A stretch of 22,110 nucleotides of DNA, from positions 1 to 22,110 of the forward strand of contig JBGSWL010000009.1 in assembly GCA_041752455.1 (NCBI GenBank), written 5' to 3'. A program made the position numbers and the translations under genes. Below are positions 1 through 6,758 of the stretch, in pieces (positions within the stretch are counted from its first letter, which is position 1; the number at the start of each line of letters is the position of its first letter). The notes beneath the pieces are model-generated. The model made no database searches and was not told where the DNA came from. It saw only the letters and a list, made by a program, of their open reading frames with translations. The DNA is from JBGSWL01 sp041752455 (lineage in GTDB: Bacteria; Pseudomonadota; Alphaproteobacteria; Rhizobiales; Rhizobiaceae).

Positions 1-321
1 GGCGATGGCGCGCATCTGGCCCTGACCCTTGAGCGCATAGCGGCTGCGCGCACCACGATCTCCAAAATTGCCAGCACCAACGGGCTGAAGCCGATTGCCT
101 CGGCCACCAATTTCGTGACGGTCGATTGCGGCAGCGACGGCGTATTCGCCAAGCGCGTGCTGGACGGGCTCATGGCGCGCGGCGTTTTCGTGCGCAAGCC
201 GATGGCACCCGGTCTCGACCGCTGCATCCGGATCAGCGCCGGCCGGCCGGACGAACTTGCCGTTCTGGCGGCGGTCCTGCCGCAGGCGCTTGACGCCGCG
301 CGGGCCATGGCCCAACTCTGA
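1..321 (+). CDS. PLP-dependent aminotransferase, HisC-like, C-terminal fragment
   Basis: Only the last 106 codons are present; the gene begins upstream of the window and ends with TGA at 319-321. The visible part is the small C-terminal domain of a fold-type I aminotransferase. It has a segment with TNFV, a helix, the turn GVFVRKP and then CIRISAGRPDE, in which the conserved Arg would contact the substrate carboxylate. This order is typical of histidinol-phosphate aminotransferase (HisC) and its broader-specificity rhizobial relatives. The PLP-binding lysine lies outside the window, so the substrate cannot be decided. An internal GTG at 115 is not the start, because the frame is open to base 1. 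The next gene starts 58 bases downstream on the same strand and could be co-transcribed. Confidence 0.8.
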   Translation, partial: GDGAHLALTLERIAAARTTISKIASTNGLKPIASATNFVTVDCGSDGVFAKRVLDGLMARGVFVRKPMAPGLDRCIRISAGRPDELAVLAAVLPQALDAARAMAQL

Positions 322-379
322 GCGAAACGAGCAACGGCCATCGCGACGGATGCGCAACGACAAAGGCCGTGCAAAGACG

Positions 380-1075
380 ATGACATCGAAGCCCGAAACC
401 AACACCGCCGAACCGACCGGCGACGACCCGCGCGACGATGATCAGCGCATTTTGGGGCAGGATGTCATGCTGGTGCGCCCCAGCCGCCACACGCTGGTCG
501 AAGATGCCTTTGCCATCTCGATCGGCGTGGCGCTGGTTTCCTTCGGTGTCTTCCTGTTCCAGCAGGCCTCGCTGGTGATCGGCGGCGTTGCGGGTCTTGC
601 GCTGCTGGCAAGCTATGGCACCGGCGCGGATTTCGGCCTGCTGTTCTTCCTGATCAACCTGCCGTTCTATGCCTTCGGCATCGGCGGCATGGGCTGGAAG
701 TTCATCATCAAGACGTTTCTCGCCGTGGTGCTGATGTCGGTTCTGGTGCGGGTGCTCCCCGATTTCATCACCATCACCGCGGTGCATCCGGCCGTTGCCA
801 TCATCTTTGGCGGACCGATGATCGGCCTTGGCCTGCTCGCCCTGTTTCGCCATGGCGCCGGGCTCGGCGGCATCAACATTCTGGTCTACTGGCTGCAGAA
901 CCGGCGCGGCTGGCGCGCCGGCTATGTGCAGCTTGCCGTCGACATGGCCATTCTGGCCGCTGCTGCCTTCGTGATCCCGTGGCCGGCGCTGGCGTGGTCG
1001 GTAGCCGGTGCGGTGATGTTCAACATGATCCTCGGCGTCAACCACAAGCCGGGGCGGTATATGGGCGTCAGTTGA
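380..1075 (+). CDS. YitT family membrane protein
   Basis: A 231-residue integral membrane protein. A charged cytoplasmic N-terminus of about 40 residues rich in Asp and Arg is followed by HTLVEDAFAISIGVAL and about six hydrophobic segments separated by short loops. The motif GGVAGLALL near the second segment and GLGGINILVYWLQ in the middle are characteristic of the YitT (formerly DUF161) family. The C-terminal soluble DUF2179 domain of Bacillus YitT is absent, as in many proteobacterial members. The biochemical function of the family is not established. I chose ATG at 380; in-frame ATGs at 350 and 257 exist, but 257 lies inside the aminotransferase gene. Neither 350 nor 380 has a strong Shine-Dalgarno sequence, so the start is uncertain by about 10 codons. 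The 3' end overlaps the convergent SDR gene by 8 bases. Confidence 0.85.
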   Translation: MTSKPETNTAEPTGDDPRDDDQRILGQDVMLVRPSRHTLVEDAFAISIGVALVSFGVFLFQQASLVIGGVAGLALLASYGTGADFGLLFFLINLPFYAFGIGGMGWKFIIKTFLAVVLMSVLVRVLPDFITITAVHPAVAIIFGGPMIGLGLLALFRHGAGLGGINILVYWLQNRRGWRAGYVQLAVDMAILAAAAFVIPWPALAWSVAGAVMFNMILGVNHKPGRYMGVS

Positions 1076-2027
1076 GTTTTCCAGCCGCTGCACGGGCCGC
1101 TTCAATCGTCGCGGCAAGCCCCTCCTCCAGCGGCGTCGGATCATCCCAGAACCGTGCGGCGAATTTCGAATGATCGACGATGTAGGGCCGGTCGGTCTGG
1201 AAGCGCATCTCGCGCATCGCCTTGATGTCGGGCGAGACCAGCGCCAGCACCGGCCGCAGCCATGGCGGGATGACCATGATCTTCGGGGCAACGCCCATCA
1301 TCTGCGCGGCCTTTTCCAGCAAGGCGCGAAGCGTCTGCGTCGGGCGGAAATTCGGCACATGCCAGACCTCGCCATAGGCATCGTCCGGCGCATCGATCAG
1401 GGTTTCCAGCGCCCGGGCGAAATCGGGCACATAGGTAAAGTCGTGCGGATGGTGCGCATCGTGCGGCACCAGCGCCGATTGGCCGGCGAGCATGCGCTTG
1501 ACGCCGTATTCGCTGATCACCGAATTTGGTACATCAGGCCCGTAGAAATCGGATGCGCGGACTGCAACGGCGCGAACCGTACCGCCCGCATGGGCGGTCT
1601 GCCAGGTGCGGGTGATCTGCGCCCGCACACCGGGTTTTCCCCCGACAGCCTTGAGGGGAAGATCCTCGTGCAGCGGGCCGTCGACCGGTCCGTACATGTA
1701 GAGATTGTCGGCAAAGACGAACCGCGCGCGGTTGCGCGTTGCGGCGGCGAGCATGGCTTCCATCGCTGCCGGCCAGGCGGCCTGCCAAACTTCGGCGCGA
1801 TAGGGAAAACCGACGGTGCAGACGATGTGGCTGGCCCCTTGCGCGACCAGATCGACATCGGCGGCGACGGTCGCATCACCCGCCACGAAGCCAACCCCGT
1901 CGGGCAGATCTTTCGGCGCCCTGCGCTGCATCACCTTGACCGAAAGGTCGCGGCGGCGCGCCAGACGCCTGGTCAGTTCGCGGCCGACCGGGCCGTAACC
2001 GATGATGGCAATGTGGCCCTGATCCAT
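1068..2027 (-). CDS. SDR-like NAD(P)-binding epimerase/dehydratase family protein
   Basis: A 319-residue protein with an N-terminal Rossmann fold: a beta strand IAIIGYG with the glycine-rich GYGPVGREL at residues 10-18, then DATVAADVDLVAQG, and a central strand RFVFADNLYMYGP followed by RASDFYGP. These mark an extended short-chain dehydrogenase/reductase of the NAD-dependent epimerase/dehydratase type. The usual catalytic YxxxK is not visible. Its place is taken by KPGVRAQITRTW, a substitution I recall from a subgroup of bacterial epimerase-like proteins. The protein probably binds NAD(P), but its reaction is unknown. The ATG at 2027 is preceded by GGGAG about 8 bases upstream, which supports this start. 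Two small adjacent palindromes at 2047-2073 lie in its promoter region. Its tail overlaps the convergent yitT-like gene by 8 bases. Confidence 0.82.
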   Translation of the reverse strand: MDQGHIAIIGYGPVGRELTRRLARRRDLSVKVMQRRAPKDLPDGVGFVAGDATVAADVDLVAQGASHIVCTVGFPYRAEVWQAAWPAAMEAMLAAATRNRARFVFADNLYMYGPVDGPLHEDLPLKAVGGKPGVRAQITRTWQTAHAGGTVRAVAVRASDFYGPDVPNSVISEYGVKRMLAGQSALVPHDAHHPHDFTYVPDFARALETLIDAPDDAYGEVWHVPNFRPTQTLRALLEKAAQMMGVAPKIMVIPPWLRPVLALVSPDIKAMREMRFQTDRPYIVDHSKFAARFWDDPTPLEEGLAATIEAARAAAGKLN

Positions 2028-2046
2028 GGCGTGGCTCCCGCGCTGA

Positions 2047-2073
2047 TTGATCGCTGATCAACAACTAGGTTGT
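2047..2073. promoter_or_regulatory. two adjacent inverted repeats upstream of the SDR gene
   Basis: TTGATC (2047-2052) and GATCAA (2056-2061) form one palindrome with a 3-base centre. ACAAC (2061-2065) and GTTGT (2069-2073) form a second, also with a 3-base centre. They abut 20-46 bases upstream of the SDR start codon on the minus strand. The spacing suits an operator for a dimeric regulator (MarR, TetR or HxlR type), but no regulator gene is adjacent. This is inference from symmetry only. Confidence 0.35.
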
Positions 2074-2153
2074 GTGCCACGCTTTTGCGAGAGTTTGGTG
2101 ACGCGCCAGCCCGCAACGTCACAAAAGCCCTGCATCCCGATCCGCTTTCAGGA

Positions 2154-2420
2154 TCAGTGGCGGGTCATCCACTCGCGTGCTTCGCGGAGCGCCCGGGCAA
2201 GATCGGCCTTGGTCATCACTTCGGCGATTTCGGCGCGAAGCGCTGCAGCGCGCGGCGAGCCCTTGATCGCGGCGATGTTGAACCACTTGTGCGCGGCGAC
2301 GAGATCCATGTCGCAGTCGCGGCCCGTGGCGCAGACGAGGCCGAGTTCAAGCAGGATGTCAGCGTTGGCCGATGCGCCAAGACCACCAAATTCTGCCGGT
2401 TCCATTTCAATGCGTGCCAT
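2154..2420 (-). CDS. small Sel1-repeat protein
   Basis: An 88-residue soluble protein with one clear Sel1-like alpha/alpha repeat at about residues 20-60: a helix ILLELGLVCATG, then DMDLVAAHKWFNIAAIKGSPRAAALRAEI, with the family signature of AHKWFNIAA followed by small residues and Arg. It ends in a basic amphipathic helix. Proteins of this size with a single Sel1 unit are common in Rhizobiales. They are presumed protein-interaction modules with no known partner. The start at 2420 is supported by AGGGGACTG just upstream on the minus strand. That leader also contains a near-tandem duplication of CAGTCCC (2425-2431 and 2438-2444 on the plus strand). It may share orientation and transcription with the SDR gene, but the 126-base gap and separate palindromes argue for independent control. 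Confidence 0.8.
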   Translation of the reverse strand: MARIEMEPAEFGGLGASANADILLELGLVCATGRDCDMDLVAAHKWFNIAAIKGSPRAAALRAEIAEVMTKADLARALREAREWMTRH

Positions 2421-2530
2421 TTTTCAGTCCCCTGTCCCAGTCCCTGTTGTAACCCCCGAGCGCCGCTTTTTTTGTGCGCTTCGATGGGCTGACAATGCCG
2501 CATTGGCTTCAACGGGTGGATAAGATGTGT

Positions 2531-2587
2531 CCTTAACGGCGACCAAACGAAACAAAAACAGGGCGTAAACGGCACCGTTCGTTAAGG
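2531..2587. repeat. 8-bp perfect inverted repeat in intergenic region
   Basis: CCTTAACG at 2531-2538 and CGTTAAGG at 2580-2587 are exact reverse complements separated by 41 bases. They lie in the 408-base spacer between the Sel1 gene and the DUF2147 gene. Each arm carries TTAA, but the TTAA-N7-TTAA spacing of a CtrA box is not met. Whether this is an operator pair or chance cannot be told from one copy. Confidence 0.25.
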
Positions 2588-2686
2588 CATCAAGTCTCTG
2601 AAATCACGCGATATTCATGGCTTTTTTACCGCCTTGAAAAGGCTTTCCCGTAACCCCGCGCTAACCCTGCGGCACGGAGATCGGAT

Positions 2687-2761
2687 GCAACCGTTTCAAA
2701 TGCCGTTCAAATGCAACAGGCGCATCGCTGCCGCCCGCTGGCGCGCCGCAGGCAACCGTTT
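2687..2761. repeat. cluster of short direct repeats around CAACCGTT
   Basis: CCGTTTCAAATG (2691-2702) is followed immediately by CCGTTCAAATG (2703-2713), a near-perfect tandem copy. The pair is bracketed by ATGCAAC on both sides. GCAACCGTTT at 2687-2696 recurs at 2752-2761, next to the proposed promoter of the DUF2147 gene. Repeated half-sites of this kind just upstream of a promoter suggest binding of a regulator in several copies. The rest of the spacer (2421-2686) holds no gene I can support. Confidence 0.35.
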
Positions 2762-2787
2762 ACTTTTACGTATAGGTCAATTATACC
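2759..2787 (+). promoter_or_regulatory. candidate sigma-70 promoter of the DUF2147 gene
   Basis: TTTACT (2759-2764) and TATACC (2782-2787) have a 17-base spacer and match the -35 and -10 consensus at four positions each. The stretch is locally AT-rich in a GC-rich genome. GTATA (2770-2774) and TATAC (2782-2786) form a small palindrome overlapping the -10 box. The transcript would start near 2794, leaving a leader of about 35 bases with a strong GGGAGGAG ribosome-binding site. Confidence 0.4.
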
Positions 2788-2828
2788 CTGACCAAGGACG
2801 AGAGGTGTCCTTTCGGGAGGAGTTCATC

Positions 2829-3170
2829 ATGAAGACCAAGACATTCGCATTGGCGGCCATGGCCGCCCTCATCGCGCTTCCGGCACTGGCCGCTGAGCCG
2901 ATCGTCGGAAACTGGAAGACCAAGGCTGGCGAAACCGCAGCCATTGCCGCATGTGGCGGCGCCTATTGCGTGACGCTGAAGACCGGCAAATATTCCGGCA
3001 AGCAGATCGGTAAGATGTCCGGTTCGGGCAACAAATACACCGGCACAATCACCGATCCGGCCAATGACAAGACCTATTCAGGCTCCGGCACGATTTCCGG
3101 CAACTCGATCAGCATGCGCGGCTGCGTCGCCAAGATCCTCTGCCGCTCGGAAAAGTGGACCAAGCTCTGA
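2829..3170 (+). CDS. exported DUF2147 family protein
   Basis: A 113-residue precursor. Residues 1-21 are a signal peptide: MKTK, a hydrophobic core and an ALA-A cleavage site before EPIVGNW. The mature part has EPIVGNWKT, GETAAIAACGGAYCVTLKTGKY, repeated Ser/Gly-rich strands and a C-terminal MRGCVAKILCRSEKW. This is the pattern of DUF2147, a small lipocalin-like beta-barrel domain found in the periplasm or outer envelope of Gram-negative bacteria. Its ligand is unknown. Four cysteines in the mature part could form two disulfides. The start was chosen because GGGAGGAG lies just upstream and the signal peptide begins there; a longer frame from 2634 reads through the promoter region. A strong terminator follows at 3198. 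Confidence 0.88.
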   Translation: MKTKTFALAAMAALIALPALAAEPIVGNWKTKAGETAAIAACGGAYCVTLKTGKYSGKQIGKMSGSGNKYTGTITDPANDKTYSGSGTISGNSISMRGCVAKILCRSEKWTKL

Positions 3171-3197
3171 GCTGAGGATTCAGCTTCAAGCCATCAG

Positions 3198-3226
3198 AAA
3201 AGGCGGCCATTGGCCGCCTTTTTTTT
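3198..3226. terminator. bidirectional rho-independent terminator
   Basis: A 7-bp GC-only stem, GGCGGCC (3202-3208) with GGCCGCC (3212-3218), has a 3-base loop, preceded by AAAA and followed by eight T (3219-3226). It sits between two convergent genes, DUF2147 (ending 3170) and the glutathione transferase (ending 3240). On the minus strand the A-tract becomes TTTT, so it can serve both. Confidence 0.9.
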
Positions 3227-3239
3227 GGGTACGTCCCCC

Positions 3240-3947
3240 TCACCTTGCCTTCTGGCCGAACAACACGCTTTGCGCTTGTCTGTCGGTCGCCAGGTTCATC
3301 CGCTCGCGTTCCTCTTTCCCGACGGCCAGCCCCTTTGCCACCGCAGGGCGGGCCATCATGGTCTCGAACCAGCGCTTGAGGTTCGGGAAATCATTCAGAT
3401 CCTGGCCCTGGCGCTCGTAGGGCACGACCCAGCCGATGCACGCCATGTCGGCGATGGAGTAGTCGCCCGCCAGAAAATCGCGGTCCTCTAGCCTGCGGTT
3501 CATCACGCCATAAAGGCGGTTGACCTCATTGGTGTAGCGGTCGATCGCGTAGGGGATCTTTTCGGGCGCGTATTGGCGGAAATGATGCGCCTGGCCGGCC
3601 ATCGGCCCGAGGCCGCCCATCTGCCACATCAACCACTGTTCCACCTCGACACGGGCCCGCTCGTCCGCCGGATAGAAGCGGCCGGTTTTCCGCCCGAGAT
3701 ATTGCAGGATCGCGCCGCTCTCAAAGACCGAGATCGGCGTGCCGTCCGGACCATCAGGATCGATGATGGCGGGCATGCGGTTGTTCGGCGCAATCTTCAG
3801 GAAGTCCGGCTCGAACTGCTCGCCCTTGCCGATATTGACGTATTTCACGACGTAGGGGTGGGCGAGCTCCTCCAGCATGATCGTGATCTTCCAGCCGTTC
3901 GGCGTCGGCCAGTAGTGCAGTTGGATGGGTTGCGCGCTGACGGTCAT
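3240..3947 (-). CDS. glutathione S-transferase, YfcG/YghU-like
   Basis: A 235-residue protein in the nu-class-like group that includes E. coli YfcG and YghU, which act as glutathione-dependent disulfide-bond reductases. The N-terminal thioredoxin-like domain has HYWPTPNGWKITIMLEE, with the TPN (residues 15-17) that replaces catalytic Cys/Tyr in this class. NNRMPAII follows (cis-Pro), then FESGAILQYLG (Glu-Ser for the glutathione gamma-glutamyl group). The alpha-helical domain contains WLMWQMGGLGPMAGQAHHF and DYSIADMACIGWV (N-capping Asp). The similarity to YfcG over the whole length is obvious by eye. Cytosolic. The start at 3947 follows AGGGACAGGAC. Its role would be thiol redox repair or detoxification, compatible with the glutathione-dependent formaldehyde genes at 13.9-16.5 kb, though there is no direct linkage. 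Confidence 0.92.
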   Translation of the reverse strand: MTVSAQPIQLHYWPTPNGWKITIMLEELAHPYVVKYVNIGKGEQFEPDFLKIAPNNRMPAIIDPDGPDGTPISVFESGAILQYLGRKTGRFYPADERARVEVEQWLMWQMGGLGPMAGQAHHFRQYAPEKIPYAIDRYTNEVNRLYGVMNRRLEDRDFLAGDYSIADMACIGWVVPYERQGQDLNDFPNLKRWFETMMARPAVAKGLAVGKEERERMNLATDRQAQSVLFGQKAR

Positions 3948-4127
3948 GTCCTGTCCCTCGCCTCATGTCTTAAGCCGACCATAAGGCGCGCGCGGAGCCG
4001 CGCAACAGACATCTTCGTGACGGCTTGCACAGATGAACGGCACCTGAACGGCTATCTCAGGACGGGTTCAGCCGAACCCCTGCATAAAGCGTTCAAGACA
4101 AAGGGAACGAAAGCCGGGGACTGAAAA

Positions 4128-4322
4128 ATGCTCGCACGTCGCTTCACGATCATATGCCTTGTTGCCACGCTGATGGCATTCGGACTGATCAGCGTGATCC
4201 AGCAGTCGACGCGGCCGGCCTATTCATGGCGGGTCGGCTCTTCATTCCCCTGCATCTATGACGCTCCGTTGGAGTGCGCCCTGCCCCTTTCGGGCCGGGT
4301 CATTGGCAAGAACAAGGATTGA
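4128..4322 (+). CDS. small hypothetical membrane-anchored or secreted protein
   Basis: A 64-residue frame starting at ATG 4128, preceded by GGGGA about 7 bases upstream. Residues 1-24 are MLARR followed by a hydrophobic stretch (FTIICLVATLMAFGLISVI), either a signal anchor or an uncleaved signal peptide. The rest is short and polar with two cysteines that could pair. I do not recognise a family. It ends 4 bases before the next small gene, suggesting a two-gene unit. It could be a spurious frame; the plausible ribosome-binding site and hydrophobic N-terminus are the only support. Confidence 0.5.
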   Translation: MLARRFTIICLVATLMAFGLISVIQQSTRPAYSWRVGSSFPCIYDAPLECALPLSGRVIGKNKD

Positions 4323-4326
4323 GATC

Positions 4327-4521
4327 ATGCAGACCGTTCAACGCACCGCCGAAAACCGCCGCAATGCCCGCGCCACTTTTGCCGGTTGCGTTCGTGCGCT
4401 GACTTTTGCCGCGGTCATCATCGGCCCTCTGGCCGGCATTGCCGCAGCACAGGCCGACGGCCAGACCGCCAAAGGCAAGGGCGCCGGTTTCGTGCTCTAT
4501 GTTTCGCTGATGCGCAACTGA
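4327..4521 (+). CDS. small hypothetical protein with one hydrophobic segment
   Basis: A 64-residue frame from ATG 4327, with AAGGA about 10 bases upstream inside the tail of the preceding small gene. A basic N-terminus of about 22 residues is followed by a hydrophobic stretch at about residues 25-41 (ALTFAAVIIGPLAGIAAAQ) that could be a signal peptide with an AAA-Q-type cleavage site. A short tail of Gly/Lys and Leu-rich residues ends in SLMRN. No family recognised. The tight 4-base spacing with the gene at 4128 suggests co-expression. Confidence 0.45.
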   Translation: MQTVQRTAENRRNARATFAGCVRALTFAAVIIGPLAGIAAAQADGQTAKGKGAGFVLYVSLMRN

Positions 4522-4570
4522 CGGGAAGCGGCGACGACAAGGGATTTGTCTGTGTGCCATTTGCCCGTCT

Positions 4571-4599
4571 TTTTCCCGCAACAGTTTTTCGTCTATAGT
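4571..4599 (+). promoter_or_regulatory. candidate amn promoter, possibly giving leaderless mRNA
   Basis: TATAGT at 4594-4599 is a good -10 box (five of six match TATAAT). A weak -35, TTTTCC (4571-4576), is 17 bases upstream. The -10 ends only five bases before the amn ATG (4605), and no Shine-Dalgarno sequence is visible, so the transcript would start at or next to the start codon. Confidence 0.4.
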
Positions 4600-4604
4600 G
4601 GTGC

Positions 4605-6125
4605 ATGGACAGCAAAGTTTTCGATTCCCACCGCATCACCCGCCCGCAACCGGGCGAAACCGAAACGCCCCCGCCGGTGCGCCCGCAGCATTTCACCGAT
4701 GCTGCAGAGGCGGTTGCCGCGCTAAAGGAACTCTACGAGCGCAACACCGCGTTCATCCGCCAGCGCTTTGCCGATGTGATTTCGGGTGCTGATATCGACG
4801 GGCGCGTGCGCGCCTTCTATCCGCAGCTTTCGGTGGCGACCTCCTCCTACACGAAGGTCGATTCGCGCCTCGCCTACGGGCACCTTGCCCAGCCGGGCCA
4901 CTATGCAACGACCGTCACACGGCCGGACCTTTTCGAGCACTATCTCACCCAGCAACTCGGCCTGATCACCCGCAACCATGGCGTGGCGATCGAAGTGGCG
5001 GAAAGCGGCACGCCGATCCCGCTGCATTTCGCCTTTCTGGAGGGCACCCATGTGGATGCGGCGCAGACCGAGACCATGACGCGGGCGCTGCGCGACATCT
5101 TCGATGTGCCGGATCTCAATGTGACGAACGATGACATCGTCAACGGCGATTGGGAGCAGGCCGAAGGCGAACCCTCGCCGCTTGCGCCGTTCACCGCGCA
5201 GCGGGTCGACTATTCGCTGCATCGCCTCGCCCACTACACGGCTACCAGCCCGTGGCATTTCCAGAATTTCGTCCTGTTCACCAACTACCAGTTCTACATG
5301 GACGAGTTCTGCGCCTTTGCCCGGCAGATGATTGCCGATCCCGCTTCCGGCTACGACACATTCGTCGAGCCGGGCAATGTGGTCACCCGCGCCGGCGAAA
5401 CGGCGCCGTCATCGGGTGTGGCGCCGGGGCGGCTGCCGCAGATGCCGACCTATCATCTGACGCGCGGCGACCGGACCGGCATCACCATGGTCAATATCGG
5501 CGTCGGCCCCTCCAATGCCAAGACGATAACCGACCACATCGCCGTGCTGCGCCCGCATGCCTGGCTGATGCTTGGCCATTGTGCGGGCCTGCGCAATTCG
5601 CAGAACCTTGGCGACTATGTGCTGGCGCATGCCTATGTGCGCGAAGACCATGTGCTGGACGAGGACCTGCCCCTGTCGGTGCCGGTGCCACCGCTTGCCG
5701 AAGTGCAGGTTGCGCTGGAACAGGCGGTGGCCGAAGTCACCGGGCTGTCCGGCTATGAACTCAAGCGCATCATGCGCACCGGCACGGTCGCGACCATCGA
5801 CAACCGAAACTGGGAGTTGCGCGACCAGCGCGGTCCGGTCAAGCGCCTGTCGCAGAGCCGGGCGATCGCGCTCGACATGGAATCGGCAACGATTGCCGCC
5901 AACGGGTTCCGGTTCCGGGTTCCCTACGGCACGCTGCTGTGTGTTTCCGACAAGCCGCTGCATGGCGAACTCAAGCTGCCGGGCATGGCCTCGAGCTTCT
6001 ACAAGACGCAGGTCGCCCAGCATCTGATCATCGGCATCAAGGCGATGCAGAAGCTGGCCGAGATGCCGCCGGAACGGCTGCACTCACGCAAGCTGCGCAG
6101 CTTCAGCGAAACGGCGTTTCAATAG
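4605..6125 (+). CDS. amn: AMP nucleosidase
   Basis: A 506-residue cytosolic enzyme of purine salvage that hydrolyses AMP to adenine and ribose 5-phosphate (EC 3.2.2.4). The N-terminal domain (about residues 25-190) contains the AMP nucleosidase-specific region with YPQLSV, SRLAYGHL, PGHYATTVTRPDLF and HFAFLEGTHVD. The C-terminal half is a PNP/UDP-phosphorylase fold with VGPSNAKTITDHIAVLRPHAWLMLGHCAGLR at about 300-330, ALDMESATIAANGFRF at about 425 (MESAT is the ribose-binding signature) and LCVSDKPLHGELKLPG. Length matches the family (about 480-510). The start is ATG 4605; with a -10 box five bases upstream and no ribosome-binding site, leaderless translation is possible. It ends 5 bases from the convergent doc-like toxin gene. 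Confidence 0.96.
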   Translation: MDSKVFDSHRITRPQPGETETPPPVRPQHFTDAAEAVAALKELYERNTAFIRQRFADVISGADIDGRVRAFYPQLSVATSSYTKVDSRLAYGHLAQPGHYATTVTRPDLFEHYLTQQLGLITRNHGVAIEVAESGTPIPLHFAFLEGTHVDAAQTETMTRALRDIFDVPDLNVTNDDIVNGDWEQAEGEPSPLAPFTAQRVDYSLHRLAHYTATSPWHFQNFVLFTNYQFYMDEFCAFARQMIADPASGYDTFVEPGNVVTRAGETAPSSGVAPGRLPQMPTYHLTRGDRTGITMVNIGVGPSNAKTITDHIAVLRPHAWLMLGHCAGLRNSQNLGDYVLAHAYVREDHVLDEDLPLSVPVPPLAEVQVALEQAVAEVTGLSGYELKRIMRTGTVATIDNRNWELRDQRGPVKRLSQSRAIALDMESATIAANGFRFRVPYGTLLCVSDKPLHGELKLPGMASSFYKTQVAQHLIIGIKAMQKLAEMPPERLHSRKLRSFSETAFQ

Positions 6126-6130
6126 GGTGA

Positions 6131-6520
6131 TCAGGCGACGGGTTTGGTGTTCTGTCGCAGCCATGCAGCGAACGCTTCCTGATCGGAAACGCCGGCGGCC
6201 AGATCAAGCATGGCGTTGGTCGCTGACACTTCGTCGGCAACCAGACTGATCCCGTTTATCGACAGGAAAACTGCCGCACAGAGGAATGCAGTTCTCTTGT
6301 TTCCGTCGATGTACGGATGGTTGCGGCAAACTCCGAACGCGTAGGCCGCAGCCAACTCGTGCAGATCATCCACACCGTAGTGAAATGCGTTGACTGGCCG
6401 GTCGAGTGCGGATGCAAGCAGGTTTGCGTCACGGATCCCGGACGCACCGCCGTGCTCTGCCAATTGCATGTCATGCATCGCATCGACGAGGCTGCGCAAC
6501 AGCCATTGAGGCTCGTTCAT
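6131..6520 (-). CDS. death-on-curing (Doc/Fic) family toxin
   Basis: A 129-residue Fic-fold protein of the Doc branch. The active-site motif is HPYIDGNKRT at residues 68-77, matching the Doc/Fic pattern HxFx(D/N)xNKRT with Tyr for Phe. The N-terminal GASGIRDANLLASALDRP is the other Doc hallmark. Doc of phage P1 phosphorylates elongation factor Tu, whereas canonical Fic proteins AMPylate; by resemblance this one is expected to act like Doc, which is inference. The length is typical (125-130). The start ATG overlaps the antitoxin stop by 4 bases (ATGA, 6517-6520), implying translational coupling in an antitoxin-first operon. All motif residues look intact, so the toxin is probably functional. 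Confidence 0.93.
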   Translation of the reverse strand: MNEPQWLLRSLVDAMHDMQLAEHGGASGIRDANLLASALDRPVNAFHYGVDDLHELAAAYAFGVCRNHPYIDGNKRTAFLCAAVFLSINGISLVADEVSATNAMLDLAAGVSDQEAFAAWLRQNTKPVA

Positions 6521-6744
6521 TTTGCAAGTTCACGCAGCGTGTTGCGATATCTTGCCATGACATCCTTGGCAGCAGCCATCTGACCTTCGAAGGCCGGATC
6601 GTACGGTGTAATTCGCAGGCTGCCGTCAGGCGCTTCCGTTACGAAGACATTGTCGCCGTCCTCGACCTTCAAACGGGCGAGCAGTTCCTTGGGCAGAACA
6701 ACACCAAGCGAATTTCCGATCTTGCGAACCTTGAGGCTGCTCAT
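6517..6744 (-). CDS. AbrB/MazE/SpoVT-type antitoxin
   Basis: A 75-residue protein whose N-terminus, LKVRKIGNSLGVVLPKELLARLKVEDGD, is a textbook swapped-hairpin AbrB (MazE-like) DNA-binding domain (about residues 4-45). The C-terminal tail (AFEGQMAAAKDVMARYRNTLREL) is a helix that would wrap the toxin. It is encoded immediately before the Doc-family toxin with a 4-base overlap, so the pair forms a type II toxin-antitoxin module. Such AbrB-type partners with Doc toxins are common in rhizobia and differ from the Phd partner of phage P1. The start ATG at 6744 has AGGAG upstream. An imperfect palindrome at 6759-6778 lies just before it and is a likely autoregulatory site. Confidence 0.92.
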   Translation of the reverse strand: MSSLKVRKIGNSLGVVLPKELLARLKVEDGDNVFVTEAPDGSLRITPYDPAFEGQMAAAKDVMARYRNTLRELAK

Positions 6745-6758
6745 GGCGATTTTCTCCT

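Noticed and set aside
1170..2057. 295-codon open frame on the plus strand
   Set aside because: It lies wholly antisense to the SDR gene, whose motifs are clear. The translation is His/Arg/Gly-rich, without domains.
2531..2587. CtrA-like box (TTAA repeats)
   Set aside because: The TTAA elements are 40+ bases apart and in opposite orientation. The required 7-base spacing is not met.
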